Notes: generated by a model from the sequence alone, not told the origin. A stretch of DNA of 64,000 nt from an uncultured Candidatus Competibacteraceae bacterium (GCA_903879705.1 CAIRMO010000126.1:42554-106553); one strand, 5' to 3'; numbered from the stretch's first letter, positions 40,291 through 49,134 are shown. Program-made: numbers and translations.

Positions 40291-40533
40291 GCCCTGCTGC
40301 TGGCCGAGGGGATCACGCCGCGAGCGGTCTACCGGCTCGGCGAGGTGTGCCGGTTACTACGGATCTGCTCGACCACGTTGCGGCAATTCTGTGAACTTTC
40401 CGAGCATCCGGCAGTAAAAAATGCCGATCCTCGCACGTTGGATTCCTTTCTGGTCGGTTGCCATCACCGCATTTCACATGCGGCGCTGGTGGAATGGTTG
40501 GTCAGAAACCAGAAGTTTCAGCGGGAAGGGTGA
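40279..40533 (+). pseudogene. Fragment of a helix-turn-helix-like protein
   Basis: About 85 codons on the plus strand, ending at 40533, with coding-like composition: LHALLLAEGITPRAVYRLGEVCRLL, RTLDSFLVGCHHRISHAALVEWL. The first part looks like a winged-helix/excisionase-like DNA-binding segment. There is no credible start codon or Shine-Dalgarno; upstream the frame runs antisense through the broken repeat gene. I read it as a C-terminal fragment left by rearrangement. Confidence 0.4.
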
Positions 40534-40593
40534 AAGTTGTGGGCGGGAGGTGTTAAAGGTTTCATTCTACCGGTCGGTCAACGGCGGTGTGGC

Positions 40594-40875
40594 TTACTGA
40601 CGCGGTGCCATATCGGTATCTGCTGGAACCAGACACAGTGCCGTAGCGGCTTCCCAAATAGCGGTTGTACCGAAACCCATCCATTGCGCACCCTCCTCAA
40701 CGATCGATGACAGCAACCCCTCGATCAGACCGTCAGTAGCTCCATGAGCGGTAACGACGCAACCTGTCGGAAGCCTGGCGCATACTTCACTGCAATGGAG
40801 GGCGGGATCAAGGAACGGCCATGCGGAAAACGCGCAACTGCTAATCCATGTCGAGATCAAGGCTGAATTGGGCAA
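40594..40875 (-). CDS. Possible hypothetical protein (low support)
   Basis: A minus-strand frame of up to 93 codons with a plausible coding stretch (VVTAHGATDGLIEGLLSS, GTTAIWEAATALCLVPAD) but no recognised family. A second minus-strand frame from 40934 (ATG) to about 40842 overlaps its start in another phase (AATIQDQPSSIVKTTLAQF). The two may be one gene split by a frameshift. The rest of 40534-41056 is empty as far as I can see. Confidence 0.3.
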   Translation of the reverse strand: MPNSALISTWISSCAFSAWPFLDPALHCSEVCARLPTGCVVTAHGATDGLIEGLLSSIVEEGAQWMGFGTTAIWEAATALCLVPADTDMAPRQ

Positions 40876-41056
40876 GGGTCGTTTTCACAATGGAACTGGG
40901 TTGATCCTGAATCGTTGCCGCCATGTCGGAGAGCATATCGTCAAGCCGCCAGAACCATCAAACACCGTGCAATCTGGCTCAATCGTGTGCTTGACCAGAT
41001 GAAGTCAGGCAAATGATTTGTAATCCGCTACTCACCAATATCAATCGGAGACTCCA

Positions 41057-41449
41057 ATGCAACGCAAAGAATGGAAGTTCGACTATACCGCCAGCAAACT
41101 TGCCGAAGCGGCCAAGACCAAACACCTTCATCATCAGGAACGGTTCGAGTGGTGGAAAGAAAAAAGGGATCAGGTGATGGCGGAAATCCGTAAAGACGGG
41201 CTGGAAATTGATGAAAAAATTGCCCTCGAATATGTGTCGCCTAAGCGCCGTGACTGGGAACAGGGCGCACAAGTCACCGTCAGGAATGATCTGAAAAGAG
41301 ACCTCAATGAGTGTTTGGAAAAGCTGGGTTACCACACCGGATTGATGAACGATTACCACGGCTGGCATCAGGTTCTCAGTGCTAACTCGGAAGCGCGGCT
41401 GAGCCTGGATCATGACGACTGGCTGTTCTTCTTCGGCCAACCGCAGTAA
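41057..41449 (+). CDS. Hypothetical protein, 130 aa
   Basis: I do not recognise this protein. It starts at an ATG with a GGAG Shine-Dalgarno. The first 75 residues are strongly charged and probably helical (ASKLAEAAKTKHLHHQERFEWWKEKRD), followed by a compact C-terminal part ending DDWLFFFGQPQ. GC content and codon use fit the host. It precedes the 96-residue gene by about 60 bases and may be co-transcribed with it. Confidence 0.65.
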   Translation: MQRKEWKFDYTASKLAEAAKTKHLHHQERFEWWKEKRDQVMAEIRKDGLEIDEKIALEYVSPKRRDWEQGAQVTVRNDLKRDLNECLEKLGYHTGLMNDYHGWHQVLSANSEARLSLDHDDWLFFFGQPQ

Positions 41450-41511
41450 ATCTGCGTCGCTCCCGGCGGGCGCATGGCGACCCTCCGGGAGCGATGGGCG
41501 AGGGGAAAAAC

Positions 41512-41802
41512 ATGTCCACGTTTAGCGCACATTGTCAGGAATCGCTGGAAAAATTTGGCGCGCCCTACGAGGAAGTGCATTTGTGGCTGGATGAGTTTCA
41601 AGGCACGGAACAGTATCGAATGCGGCATCGGCGGGTGCGCCACCATGAAGCGGGCATTCAGGAAGCAGTCCGCCGGTTTGGCGAAGCGGCTGGTTCCGTG
41701 GCCCGCCAGCATATTATTTCCGACTTGAAGGAAGAAGGTTGGATGGAACAAGACCCGTTTCCACGGGACGAGGCGCATTACGTCAGGATGGGACTGTTCT
41801 GA
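41512..41802 (+). CDS. Small hypothetical protein, 96 aa (DUF6915-like)
   Basis: A 96-residue protein; the ATG at 41512 is chosen for the GAGGGG Shine-Dalgarno 6 bases upstream. The block EVHLWLDEFQGTEQYRMRHR and RRVRHHEAGIQEAV resembles small bacterial DUF6915-type proteins with a WxD and a conserved RHxxxRHH-like pattern, which have no known role. The tail WMEQDPFPRDEAHYVRMGLF is well composed. The gap from 41803 to 42075 holds nothing clear. Confidence 0.6.
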   Translation: MSTFSAHCQESLEKFGAPYEEVHLWLDEFQGTEQYRMRHRRVRHHEAGIQEAVRRFGEAAGSVARQHIISDLKEEGWMEQDPFPRDEAHYVRMGLF

Positions 41803-42075
41803 ATCAGTGCCAGGGGGATGCCTGAGGCGGGGTGGTACGAAAATGCCGCTGGGGCAGCGGTTGGCGGGTTTGTTCCACAGGGACGGTTGAGGGGGCGGCA
41901 ACTAGGGCCGGTTCGGCTTGGGATGAAAATTTTTCGAGAAAGTTGGGCAGATGCCCTTGCCAAGTAGTGCGGTTGAACTATGCTTACCTCGGTTCCGTGC
42001 GAACGCGATCAGAAACGTGTCGGCGGTGGGCCGCCCGCTGACCGCAAAAAGCCGGATGGCGGGATAGTGTTCGGA

Positions 42076-42726
42076 ATGATGGTTTGGAGATTGGAGCGCC
42101 CAATCGTGAATGCATTAACGCAGGTCGGCAATGTGCAGGGTAGGGCGACCCCGTTCCTCGTAGTTCATCTGGAGCCGGTGCTGCGGCTGTCCGATAAACA
42201 GTTATATGCGATTGCGCAACTGAACCGGGATTTGCAGATTGAGCGGAATGCGTGGGGGGAGCTGATTATCATGCCGCCGACGGGGGGAGACACCGGGGAA
42301 CGGAATGCGGAAATCACCATGCAGCTTCGGTGGTGGGCGAAACAGGACAAAACCGGCGCGACCTTTGATTCATCGACCGGGTTCCGGCTCCCGAATGACG
42401 CGATTCGATCCCCGGATGCGGCCTGGGTGAGTTATGAGCGGCTAAATAAATTAACACAGGAGCAACGGCGGGGGTTTATGCCGTTATGCCCGGATTTTGT
42501 GATTGAACTCCGCTCGCCGAGTGATAGCTTGGCGGATTTGCAGGGGAAGATGCGCGAATACATCGAGAACGGGGCTAAACTGGGCTGGCTGCTGGATACC
42601 GAACGGAAACGCGCTTATATTTATCGTCCAGATGAGGTGGTGCAGGAAGTGGAGAATCCGGTGGTTTTATCGGCGGCTCCGGTTTTAGCGGATTTTGCGC
42701 TGGATTTGCGGGAAGTGTGGTGGTAG
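42076..42726 (+). CDS. Uma2 family (DUF820) putative endonuclease
   Basis: About 216 residues with the full Uma2 core: LRLSDKQLYAIAQLNRDLQIER, ELIIMPPTGGDTGERNAEI, FRLPNDAIRSPDAAWVSYERL, FVIELRSPSDSLADLQGKM and YIENGAKLGWLLD. The acidic PDAAW and ELRSPS residues correspond to the PD-(D/E)XK-like site. The frame is open upstream; I chose the ATG pair at 42076/42079, but a start at the GTG around 42106 is also possible. It lacks the coiled-coil tail of the copy at 6543. Confidence 0.85.
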   Translation: MMVWRLERPIVNALTQVGNVQGRATPFLVVHLEPVLRLSDKQLYAIAQLNRDLQIERNAWGELIIMPPTGGDTGERNAEITMQLRWWAKQDKTGATFDSSTGFRLPNDAIRSPDAAWVSYERLNKLTQEQRRGFMPLCPDFVIELRSPSDSLADLQGKMREYIENGAKLGWLLDTERKRAYIYRPDEVVQEVENPVVLSAAPVLADFALDLREVWW

Positions 42727-42828
42727 TGAAAAATTTGAAACTTCATCATTTTTATCGAATCAGTAAGTTTGTTATGATGATTTGGTAAAATTGATTCCAT
42801 GAACTGCTGAACAAAGAAGAGACTAAAA

Positions 42829-44589
42829 ATGAAAATTAAAGATAACGAAAAATTTAAGTCAGGTGTTTTTACTCAAATTTTTTATTTTAATATTTTCTTT
42901 GGAATTCTATCAGCATTTATCATTCCGTTGTTTTTTATGATCTATTTAATAATTTTGCAAAATAACGGGATTGATGTTCAAGTAGAAGATAGCACATTTA
43001 AATCTAATCTTTTGTCTATAATTTTGATGATAATTTTACCATTGTCTATTTGGATTTGTTACAATAAAAGGGATTGGTTCGGTGTTTTAGCTTTAGCACC
43101 ATCAATGATTGATACTGCATTTCTTGTCATTGATTTTTTTAATCCTAAGTTTCTCCTAGAACCAAACTCTGAAGAAATTAACGGTTGGTTATTTCTAACT
43201 CTAGGTTTCATCACCTTCATTTTCGTAATTTTTTCTACAATATATTTTTTCAAGAAATTTAACTACAAGCGTCGTTATTTAATAGCCGGTTTTCTGGTTT
43301 CCACTATCATCATCCTTGACTTAACTTCATGGGTTTTATTCATTGCCCAAACGCTTTTCGCGTTATCTACTTTGTTTTTTATATTTTACATTGTCTATCG
43401 TTCTATTAAAGATAATGTTAGCTCATTCAGGAGAGTGATAAAAGCGAGAAGCTATTTCATCTTTGTTAAAACGCTTGCTTTATGGTGTCCATTTTCTATA
43501 GTTATTGCTATTGGTTTTTATTTAAGTGGTTCAATTGATAAACTTTCTCTAAAAGTAAATGAATCAGTTTGGTCAATTAGTTCCGAAGTTCCAGAAGATT
43601 TATTTGAAAAACAAGAGGAAATAAAATGTGAGTGGTATAATTTGATTTGCCAATTCAATCCAGTAGTCTTAATAAAAAACCAGATGGCTTTTATGAAAAA
43701 TAAAGCAAACTATGAATACAAGAGGTTGAAAGTACAAGATAATGTTAAAACTGCCAGTTTTTTCATGCGTAGTTTTATTGCAGATATCTTAAACTACATT
43801 GGAATTATTAGTAATATAATTATGTGTTTTTTAGCTGTAAAAAGTTTTTTCTATGTATTTGCAAGGGTAGCTGTATCAAGTAAATATGGACTACCTGCCA
43901 CACTTGCTATAGATGATGTTTTGGAAAAAGTTAATCAAGGAAATATTCGCAAATTTGGTCAAGAATATATTATTTCATCTGACGATAAAGAAAAATATTA
44001 TATGGTTCGTACATTAGAACCAAGTGGTTGTCCGCCCAAATTTTCTTTACCACAATGGAATCACAGTGTTTTTTCTAGGATTTTTACTAAAAGTTACACT
44101 ATGAATGAAGTTTTTTCTGAGGAAAATGATACAGGCGTTCATTTTAGCACGACTGGCAGCTCAGAATTTGTCGAATGGAATTTAAAAGAAGATGAACAAA
44201 TTATTTTTCATTACAAAAATTTCGTAGGAATGACTGGGTCAGTAAAGTTAAGCACTATAATTAGTTTTAGGCTATCATCCATCGTTTTTGGTAAAGTTTT
44301 CCATGCTTGCGCAACAGGTCCAGGTAAGATCATATTTTTAACAAAGGGGAAATTAAATATTTATGAAGATGGAAAAAAAGCAAGAAGCACACCTATAAAT
44401 CGTGTGTTAGCTTGGCAAAGAGATACATTTTTTGATGTAAAAGCACAACTAAATCCTATTGATATATTTGTAAGCGGTATATATTTTCAACCATCAAGTT
44501 CAAATTCTATCATCGTTGACTCTGACGAAAAAGGTGCCCCTGAAACTGGGCTTATTCAGTTTATTAAAAAATTTCTTATCCCCTTTTAG
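42829..44589 (+). CDS. AT-rich multi-pass membrane protein of unknown function
   Basis: A 586-residue protein whose base composition (about one third GC) and codon use are sharply unlike its neighbours, a sign of recent transfer. The N-terminal 250 residues hold about six to seven hydrophobic helices (for example IFFGILSAFIIPLFFMIYL and LAGFLV-like segments), and another helix follows near residues 325-350. The last 200 residues are soluble; the stretch DEQIIFHYKNFVGMTGSVKL followed by HACATGPGKIIFL faintly resembles AIM24-type beta-sandwich proteins. No transposase flanks it. I cannot assign a function. Confidence 0.7.
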   Translation: MKIKDNEKFKSGVFTQIFYFNIFFGILSAFIIPLFFMIYLIILQNNGIDVQVEDSTFKSNLLSIILMIILPLSIWICYNKRDWFGVLALAPSMIDTAFLVIDFFNPKFLLEPNSEEINGWLFLTLGFITFIFVIFSTIYFFKKFNYKRRYLIAGFLVSTIIILDLTSWVLFIAQTLFALSTLFFIFYIVYRSIKDNVSSFRRVIKARSYFIFVKTLALWCPFSIVIAIGFYLSGSIDKLSLKVNESVWSISSEVPEDLFEKQEEIKCEWYNLICQFNPVVLIKNQMAFMKNKANYEYKRLKVQDNVKTASFFMRSFIADILNYIGIISNIIMCFLAVKSFFYVFARVAVSSKYGLPATLAIDDVLEKVNQGNIRKFGQEYIISSDDKEKYYMVRTLEPSGCPPKFSLPQWNHSVFSRIFTKSYTMNEVFSEENDTGVHFSTTGSSEFVEWNLKEDEQIIFHYKNFVGMTGSVKLSTIISFRLSSIVFGKVFHACATGPGKIIFLTKGKLNIYEDGKKARSTPINRVLAWQRDTFFDVKAQLNPIDIFVSGIYFQPSSSNSIIVDSDEKGAPETGLIQFIKKFLIPF

Positions 44590-44728
44590 GATACAGTTTT
44601 GTCGTCCGGTAACATCCATGTTCTAATCATTATGATCTATAGCAACTGGTTTTTTTTGGATAAATTAGCGATAGAAACGCGGGACACAGCTTATCATCCA
44701 AAAGCAGCAATGGACTGTAGGTGATCGC

Positions 44729-45292
44729 ATGACCTTGACTGAACTCCAAGCCCAGATCGCCTTGGGCGAGGACAGCCGCCGCCAGTTTAAGCGGGATATT
44801 ACGAACGCTGATTCACTGGCCGCCGAGATGGCGGCGTTTGCGAATGCCGAGGGCGGGGTGATTTTCCTGGGCGTTGCGGATGATGGCTCCCTGCCAGGCT
44901 TGAGCCGATCCGACGTGGCGCGACTGAATCAATTGATCAGCAATACCGCCTCCCAGCATGTGCGCAGCCCGTTGACGGTGCAAACCGAGAATATCGGTCT
45001 GGATGCCGAACACATCGTTATCGCGCTCACCATACCCAAAGGACTGGACAAGCCTTATTTCGACCGAAACGGTGTGATCTGGCTCAAAAGCGGGGCTGAT
45101 AAACGACGAATCAACTCAAAGGAAGAACTGCGCCGACTGTTCCAGACGAGCGACCAATTTCATGCTGATGAACTGCCGACCAGCGCCGGCATCGACAAGC
45201 TGGATAAACTGCGCTTCCGGGATTTCTTGCACGATGTCTATGATCTGGACTATCCCGAAGCGCCAGCTAACGGTCTCGCAGCTACAAGGTGA
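44729..45292 (+). pseudogene. AlbA_2 (Schlafen-like) domain protein, truncated
   Basis: 187 codons encoding an AlbA_2 domain: EDSRRQFKRDITNADSLAAEMAAFANAEGG, VIFLGVADDG, then KPYFDRNGVIWLKSGADKRR. In full-length relatives this domain is followed by about 250 residues of an ATP-binding/winged-helix region, starting after the linker FRDFLxDVYxLDYP, which is still present here at 45205-45260. The frame then ends within about ten codons in ANGLAATR. I read the gene as cut at its 3' end; the convergent XRE gene overlaps by 11 bases. The short product could still be made. Confidence 0.65.
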
Positions 45293-45614
45293 GTTGATCG
45301 ATCGGTTCAAGACCGGCGAAGTGGGTGATCTTCACACTGCCATCGGGAAATCTCGCGATGATTTCCAAATCGCCGCCCATGGCGCGGATAGAGTCGCGCA
45401 AGGTGCTGATATACATATCGGTGCGATATTCCATTTTGGAAATAGCGGCCTGATTGTCATGCAGTGATTCAGCCAATTTAACCTGCGACATGGCCTTAGC
45501 TTGACGAAGCTCGCACAGTGGCATCTCGGCCAGAATATCCTGATAAAGCGCATCCGAACGCGCCCGTGATTCAGGCGACATTTTGGCTTCCAGTTCCTGA
45601 AATTTATTAGCCAT
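45282..45614 (-). CDS. XRE-family antitoxin/regulator (orphan)
   Basis: About 111 residues. The N-terminus (KMSPESRARSDALYQDILAEMPLCELRQA) and the helix-turn-helix (MSQVKLAESLHDNQAAISKMEYRTDMYISTL) are typical of the antitoxin that follows a Gp49/RelE-type toxin gene. The C-terminus EIIARFPDGSVKITHF is also typical. I chose the ATG at 45614. Only a 27-residue stub of the toxin seems to remain upstream (45607-45690). Confidence 0.85.
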   Translation of the reverse strand: MANKFQELEAKMSPESRARSDALYQDILAEMPLCELRQAKAMSQVKLAESLHDNQAAISKMEYRTDMYISTLRDSIRAMGGDLEIIARFPDGSVKITHFAGLEPIDQLTL

Positions 45615-45690
45615 CAATCAGCCCTTCTTTGCGCAAAGCCGCTAAGTGTTCATCGTATAAACGAGTTAGTCCGCGCAGACCGTAGTGATG
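45607..45690 (-). pseudogene. Probable C-terminal stub of a RelE/Gp49-type toxin
   Basis: 27 codons (LTRLYDEHLAALRKEGLIDG at the end) lie directly between the stop of the HigA-like gene and the XRE gene, in frame with the former. The stop overlaps the XRE start, which is the usual toxin-antitoxin junction, and the ending looks like that of such toxins. The catalytic body of the toxin is gone. The assignment is inferred from position and a short sequence. Confidence 0.4.
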
Positions 45691-46050
45691 TTATGCGGCC
45701 AAGCGATCACAACGCGGGATGCGCGCTAGAAGATCCATAATCAAGGCACGCGCCCGCTCAGTGTCATATCGGTTTTGCAGATTCAGCCAGGATTGCGCAT
45801 CGTTGGCGAAATAAGCCGCTAGGCGCAGCGCCGTATCCGCCGTGATGCTACGTTGTCCCTTGATAATTTCATTGATGCGACGGGGCGGCACATCAATCGC
45901 TTTAGCCAGCGCATACTGGCTCAAACCTAGCGGCTCCAAAAAATCGTGCAGCAGGATTTCCCCGGGGTGGGTTGGCGGAATCTGCTCTGCCGCAGGGTCA
46001 ACAATGTCGGCAAAGTCCATGTTAGCCAAGTCTTCAATATGAATCGTCAT
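45691..46050 (-). CDS. higA: HigA-family antitoxin (orphan)
   Basis: A 119-residue HigA/VapI-type antitoxin: PTHPGEILLHDFLEPLGLSQYALAKAIDVPPRRINEII is the diagnostic helix-turn-helix, followed by GQRSITADTALRLAAYFANDAQSWLNLQNRYD. Such proteins bind and neutralise the ribosome-dependent mRNase HigB and repress their own promoter. Upstream, where higB normally sits, only about 17 codons of its C-terminus appear to survive. It is thus an antitoxin without an intact partner. Confidence 0.9.
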   Translation of the reverse strand: MTIHIEDLANMDFADIVDPAAEQIPPTHPGEILLHDFLEPLGLSQYALAKAIDVPPRRINEIIKGQRSITADTALRLAAYFANDAQSWLNLQNRYDTERARALIMDLLARIPRCDRLAA

Positions 46051-46060
46051 GGTCGGTTCC

Positions 46061-46114
46061 TCAATGATAATCAGTCACTTCTGTAGCCTGTTCATCGCCA
46101 CGGTTCACCGGAAA
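46061..46114 (-). pseudogene. Probable C-terminal stub of HigB toxin
   Basis: The minus-strand frame ends VNRGDEQATEVTDYH before a TGA 10 bases upstream of higA. HigB proteins characteristically end in a VDYxDYH-type sequence at this distance from higA. No start or body of the toxin precedes it. Between here and 46552 no gene is visible; that region carries the shared upstream element listed separately. Confidence 0.45.
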
Positions 46115-46202
46115 GCCCTGCCCGGTTTCTGAACCAGAACGCGGCTCCGGCGCACTTGCCGACTGATCGTTCGCTGTTTCGACGCGATTAGTACGCTCAT
46201 CG

Positions 46203-46356
46203 AGATCGCATCCGACGCAACTCGCCACCTCGGCATGGTTATGTAGAGGTGTCGTCGGCTTCTACCCATCGGCCGCCATGTAGGCCGAAAACAACCGCCG
46301 CTCCAGCGATAGCCAAAGCAAATCGCTATGGTTGCGGCCATCGAAAAATATTTTTC
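46203..46356 (+). promoter_or_regulatory. Shared upstream element, copy A (AAA+ ATPase gene)
   Basis: Two blocks recur upstream of the FHA-ARPP-1 gene: CATCCGACGCAA(C/T)TCG (here about 46207-46223) and the perfect palindrome GAAAAATATTTTTC (46343-46356), with AGCGATAG about 40 bases before the palindrome. Spacing between the two blocks is almost the same in both copies (140 and 139 bases). The palindrome lies about 195 bases before the ATG. Confidence 0.55.
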
Positions 46357-46552
46357 GGATTGACCCCGAAAACCGGCGCTTTTACCGCCTTTAAAACGGT
46401 GGGGGTCAGGTCAGGGCAATCCGAATCTGCCTGACCCGCGTTCTTTAACAATTTGCCCAGTTGTACCCGACGCCCCGGCGTCGTCGCGCCTCACAGTCAG
46501 ACCCCTTTCACTTAACCAGCGACGGCGAAGCCCTCGCCACCAAGGAGTCTTG

Positions 46553-48721
46553 ATGGATCCGCAAGTAGCAGAAGATTTAGAGATCGAAATGCAGTGCCAA
46601 GAGCAAGAGGCGATTGCCAAAATGGCCCGCTTCCAGGCGCATGACATGACTTCATTTACTGAAAATTACCGCCGATTGCGGAAAACCTGGCTGTTGCGCT
46701 GCCTCCAGTCCGCCCGCTCCCGGCAAACCCTGGATGAATTATTAGATCTGACGCGCAGTAAACAGCGGCGGTTACTGGAATCATTAGGGATCATCACGAC
46801 GGCAGCGATCCTGCCGACCGACGTAGCGACCTTGCTGACCGCGCTCGATCAGGAATGGATGCAGTGGCAGGATCAGCCACTCCCTGAACGCAGCGGTCGG
46901 CCCTTCAATCATCTGGCGGCCTTGGGCCGGGAGCTGGGCTTGACCACCGCTGATCAGGAAATTCTGTTGTTCAGCGTGATGCTGCGGGGTGATCCGATCC
47001 TTCGCAATGGCGCAGACCTGCTGGGCGAGGTGAATCGCTATGAAGTCCAGGAACTGCTGGTCAGCACCTTGGATCTGTCCTCCGATCAGGTGCGGCGGGC
47101 GCTGGCCGATGATGGCCTGCTGCTGACCAGTGGTCTGGTCGAGTTTGAGGAAGAGACCCACCACCCGCTCTTGAGCAACTGGCTCACGGCCATGCCGCAA
47201 CTGGTGCGGGTGGCGTTGGACCCATTCGCCGACCTCAACGGCCTGTTTCGGGAGTGTCTCCATCCGACTCCGGCCCCGGAATTGCGCCCAGCGGATTACG
47301 CCCATATCCGTCAGGAGTTCGGTTTGTTGACCCGCCTGCTGTGTCAGGCGACCGCGCAAGGGGAAAGCGGGGTCAACCTCCTGCTGCATGGCGACCCGGG
47401 GACGGGCAAAACCCAACTGGCGCACACCGTTGCCAAAGCAGCGGGTTTGACCCTGTATCAGGTCAGCGCTAACAAGCACAACAGCCCCCACGATGCTGAG
47501 GATCGGCTGGCGGCGTTCCGACTGGCGCAATCGCTGCTGAAGCACCGGCGCGACTGCCTGCTGCTGTTTGATGAGGCCGGTGAAGTGCTGAAACACTCGC
47601 GGGAAGAGCAGAACCGCTACCGGCAGTTGAGCAAAATCTGGTTGAACCAGACCCTGGAAACCAACCCGGTCCCGACGATCTGGACCTGTAACGATCTGTA
47701 TGGGGTCGAGGAAACGTTTCAGCGCCGCTTCGACCATATCCTGGAGCTGGTCACCCCACCGGCGGCGGTGCGCCAGCGGATGTTGACCCGCCATCTCGGC
47801 GCGTTGCCGGTCAGCAGTGCGGCCTTGACCCGGTTATCCAAGGCTACCGAGCTGCCGCCCGGTCATCTGCAACGCGCCGCCAAGGTGTTGCGGTTGCTGG
47901 ACTATCAGCGCCCGGCTCGCAACGACCGGTGCCTCAGTCACCTGCTGGAGCAGCGGACTCGACAGTTCAACGACGAGGAGTCAGCGGATCAGGCGGCAAC
48001 CGCACCGGTCGATTTCGATCTGGACCTGCTGCGGGTAGAGACGGATCTGCACCGGTTGACTCAGGGGTTGACTCGGCAACGGCAGGGACGGCTGTGTTTT
48101 TACGGCCCGCCCGGCACCGGCAAAAGCGCCTTTGCCGCCTGGCTGGCGCAACAATTGACGATGCCGCTGTTGCGTAAACAGGCTTCCGATCTGCTCGGGA
48201 TGTTCGTCGGCCAGACCGAACAGCAGATCGCGGCGATGTTCAAGGAGGCCCGCGAGCGCAAGGCGGTGTTGCTGATCGACGAGGCCGATTCCTTCCTGAG
48301 AACTCGACGCAGCGCCCATCAACGCTGGGAAGTCAGCCAGGTCAACGAACTGCTGGTGCAGATGGAGCGTTATGAGGGGATTCTGATTTGCGCCACCAAC
48401 CTGATGGAGGATTTGGACGAGGCAGTGTTACGCCGCTTTGATCTGAAACTGGGTTTCCAGCCGCTCAGTCCAGAACAGGTTGAACGGCGGTTCCGGCAAC
48501 TGACGGTCGGGGTCGAGCCGGGCGAAGAAGGGCAGTTAGCGGCGGTGTTGCCCCGAGTGCGGGCCTTGACCAACCTGACCCCTGGGGATTTTGCAGTGGC
48601 GCAACGGCAAGCGCGGTTGCTGGATGAACCACTGACGCCCAACTGGTTAGCGGCGGCGCTGCTCGTGGAGAGTCAGGCCAAACCGGGGAGTCGGCAGCGA
48701 CCGATTGGGTTTGTGAACTAA
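46553..48721 (+). CDS. Double AAA+ ATPase
   Basis: A 722-residue protein with two AAA modules. Module 1: Walker A HGDPGTGKTQLAH (about residue 282), Walker B LLLFDEAGEVL (about 337), an arginine-finger-like ETFQRRFDHIL. Module 2: Walker A YGPPGTGKSAFAAWLAQQL (about 518), Walker B VLLIDEADSFL (about 572), sensor 1 ICATNLMEDLDEAVLRRFD. The N-terminal 250 residues are helical and specific to this family. I chose the ATG at 46553 (AAGGAG 5 bases upstream). The layout resembles Cdc48-like remodelers found next to stress or conflict genes. It is probably the first gene of the island. Confidence 0.88.
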   Translation: MDPQVAEDLEIEMQCQEQEAIAKMARFQAHDMTSFTENYRRLRKTWLLRCLQSARSRQTLDELLDLTRSKQRRLLESLGIITTAAILPTDVATLLTALDQEWMQWQDQPLPERSGRPFNHLAALGRELGLTTADQEILLFSVMLRGDPILRNGADLLGEVNRYEVQELLVSTLDLSSDQVRRALADDGLLLTSGLVEFEEETHHPLLSNWLTAMPQLVRVALDPFADLNGLFRECLHPTPAPELRPADYAHIRQEFGLLTRLLCQATAQGESGVNLLLHGDPGTGKTQLAHTVAKAAGLTLYQVSANKHNSPHDAEDRLAAFRLAQSLLKHRRDCLLLFDEAGEVLKHSREEQNRYRQLSKIWLNQTLETNPVPTIWTCNDLYGVEETFQRRFDHILELVTPPAAVRQRMLTRHLGALPVSSAALTRLSKATELPPGHLQRAAKVLRLLDYQRPARNDRCLSHLLEQRTRQFNDEESADQAATAPVDFDLDLLRVETDLHRLTQGLTRQRQGRLCFYGPPGTGKSAFAAWLAQQLTMPLLRKQASDLLGMFVGQTEQQIAAMFKEARERKAVLLIDEADSFLRTRRSAHQRWEVSQVNELLVQMERYEGILICATNLMEDLDEAVLRRFDLKLGFQPLSPEQVERRFRQLTVGVEPGEEGQLAAVLPRVRALTNLTPGDFAVAQRQARLLDEPLTPNWLAAALLVESQAKPGSRQRPIGFVN

Positions 48722-48810
48722 TCCACAGCAAGCCCCGGCAGTCACGGACTGCCGAGGACTCGCGACAAGTCCAGCCTGTACGGATCATCGGCACAACCGA
48801 GTGATTTAAA

Positions 48811-49134
48811 TTGAAACGAATCCTGTTTGTTTGCAGCCAAAACAGACTGCACAGCCCGACGGCAGAGCGGATTTTTGCCCACGTCAGCGGATTAGTCGTG
48901 GCGTCTGTTGGGCTGGATCATGACGCGGCGGTGAAGATTAATGCCGACTATGTGGTCGGTTCTGACCTTATTGTGGTGATGGAGAAAAGTCACGAAATGA
49001 AATTGATGCGTCGGTTCAAGCGTTATCTATCGGGCGTCAAAGTGGTATGCCTCGATATACCGGATCAATACGCTTATATGGACCCGGAACTGGTCAAAAT
49101 TCTTTGGGAAAAAGTGCCTCCTTGCCTGGAATAA
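48811..49134 (+). CDS. Low-molecular-weight protein tyrosine phosphatase-like protein, active-site Arg replaced
   Basis: A 107-residue COG4551-type protein with a TTG start. The P-loop reads FVCSQNRLHSPTAERIF: the nucleophilic Cys is present at residue 8, but the Arg expected at the +6 place of the CX5R signature is His (codon CAC, one base from CGC). The C-terminus CLDIPDQYAYMDPELVKIL, with the general-acid Asp region, is normal. Either catalysis is lost and the protein only binds phospho-ligands, or activity is reduced. It follows the AAA+ gene by 89 bases. Confidence 0.85.
   Translation: MKRILFVCSQNRLHSPTAERIFAHVSGLVVASVGLDHDAAVKINADYVVGSDLIVVMEKSHEMKLMRRFKRYLSGVKVVCLDIPDQYAYMDPELVKILWEKVPPCLE

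Noticed and set aside
46784..47794. A 336-codon minus-strand frame
   Set aside because: It is the antisense shadow of the AAA+ ATPase; the real gene has both AAA modules.
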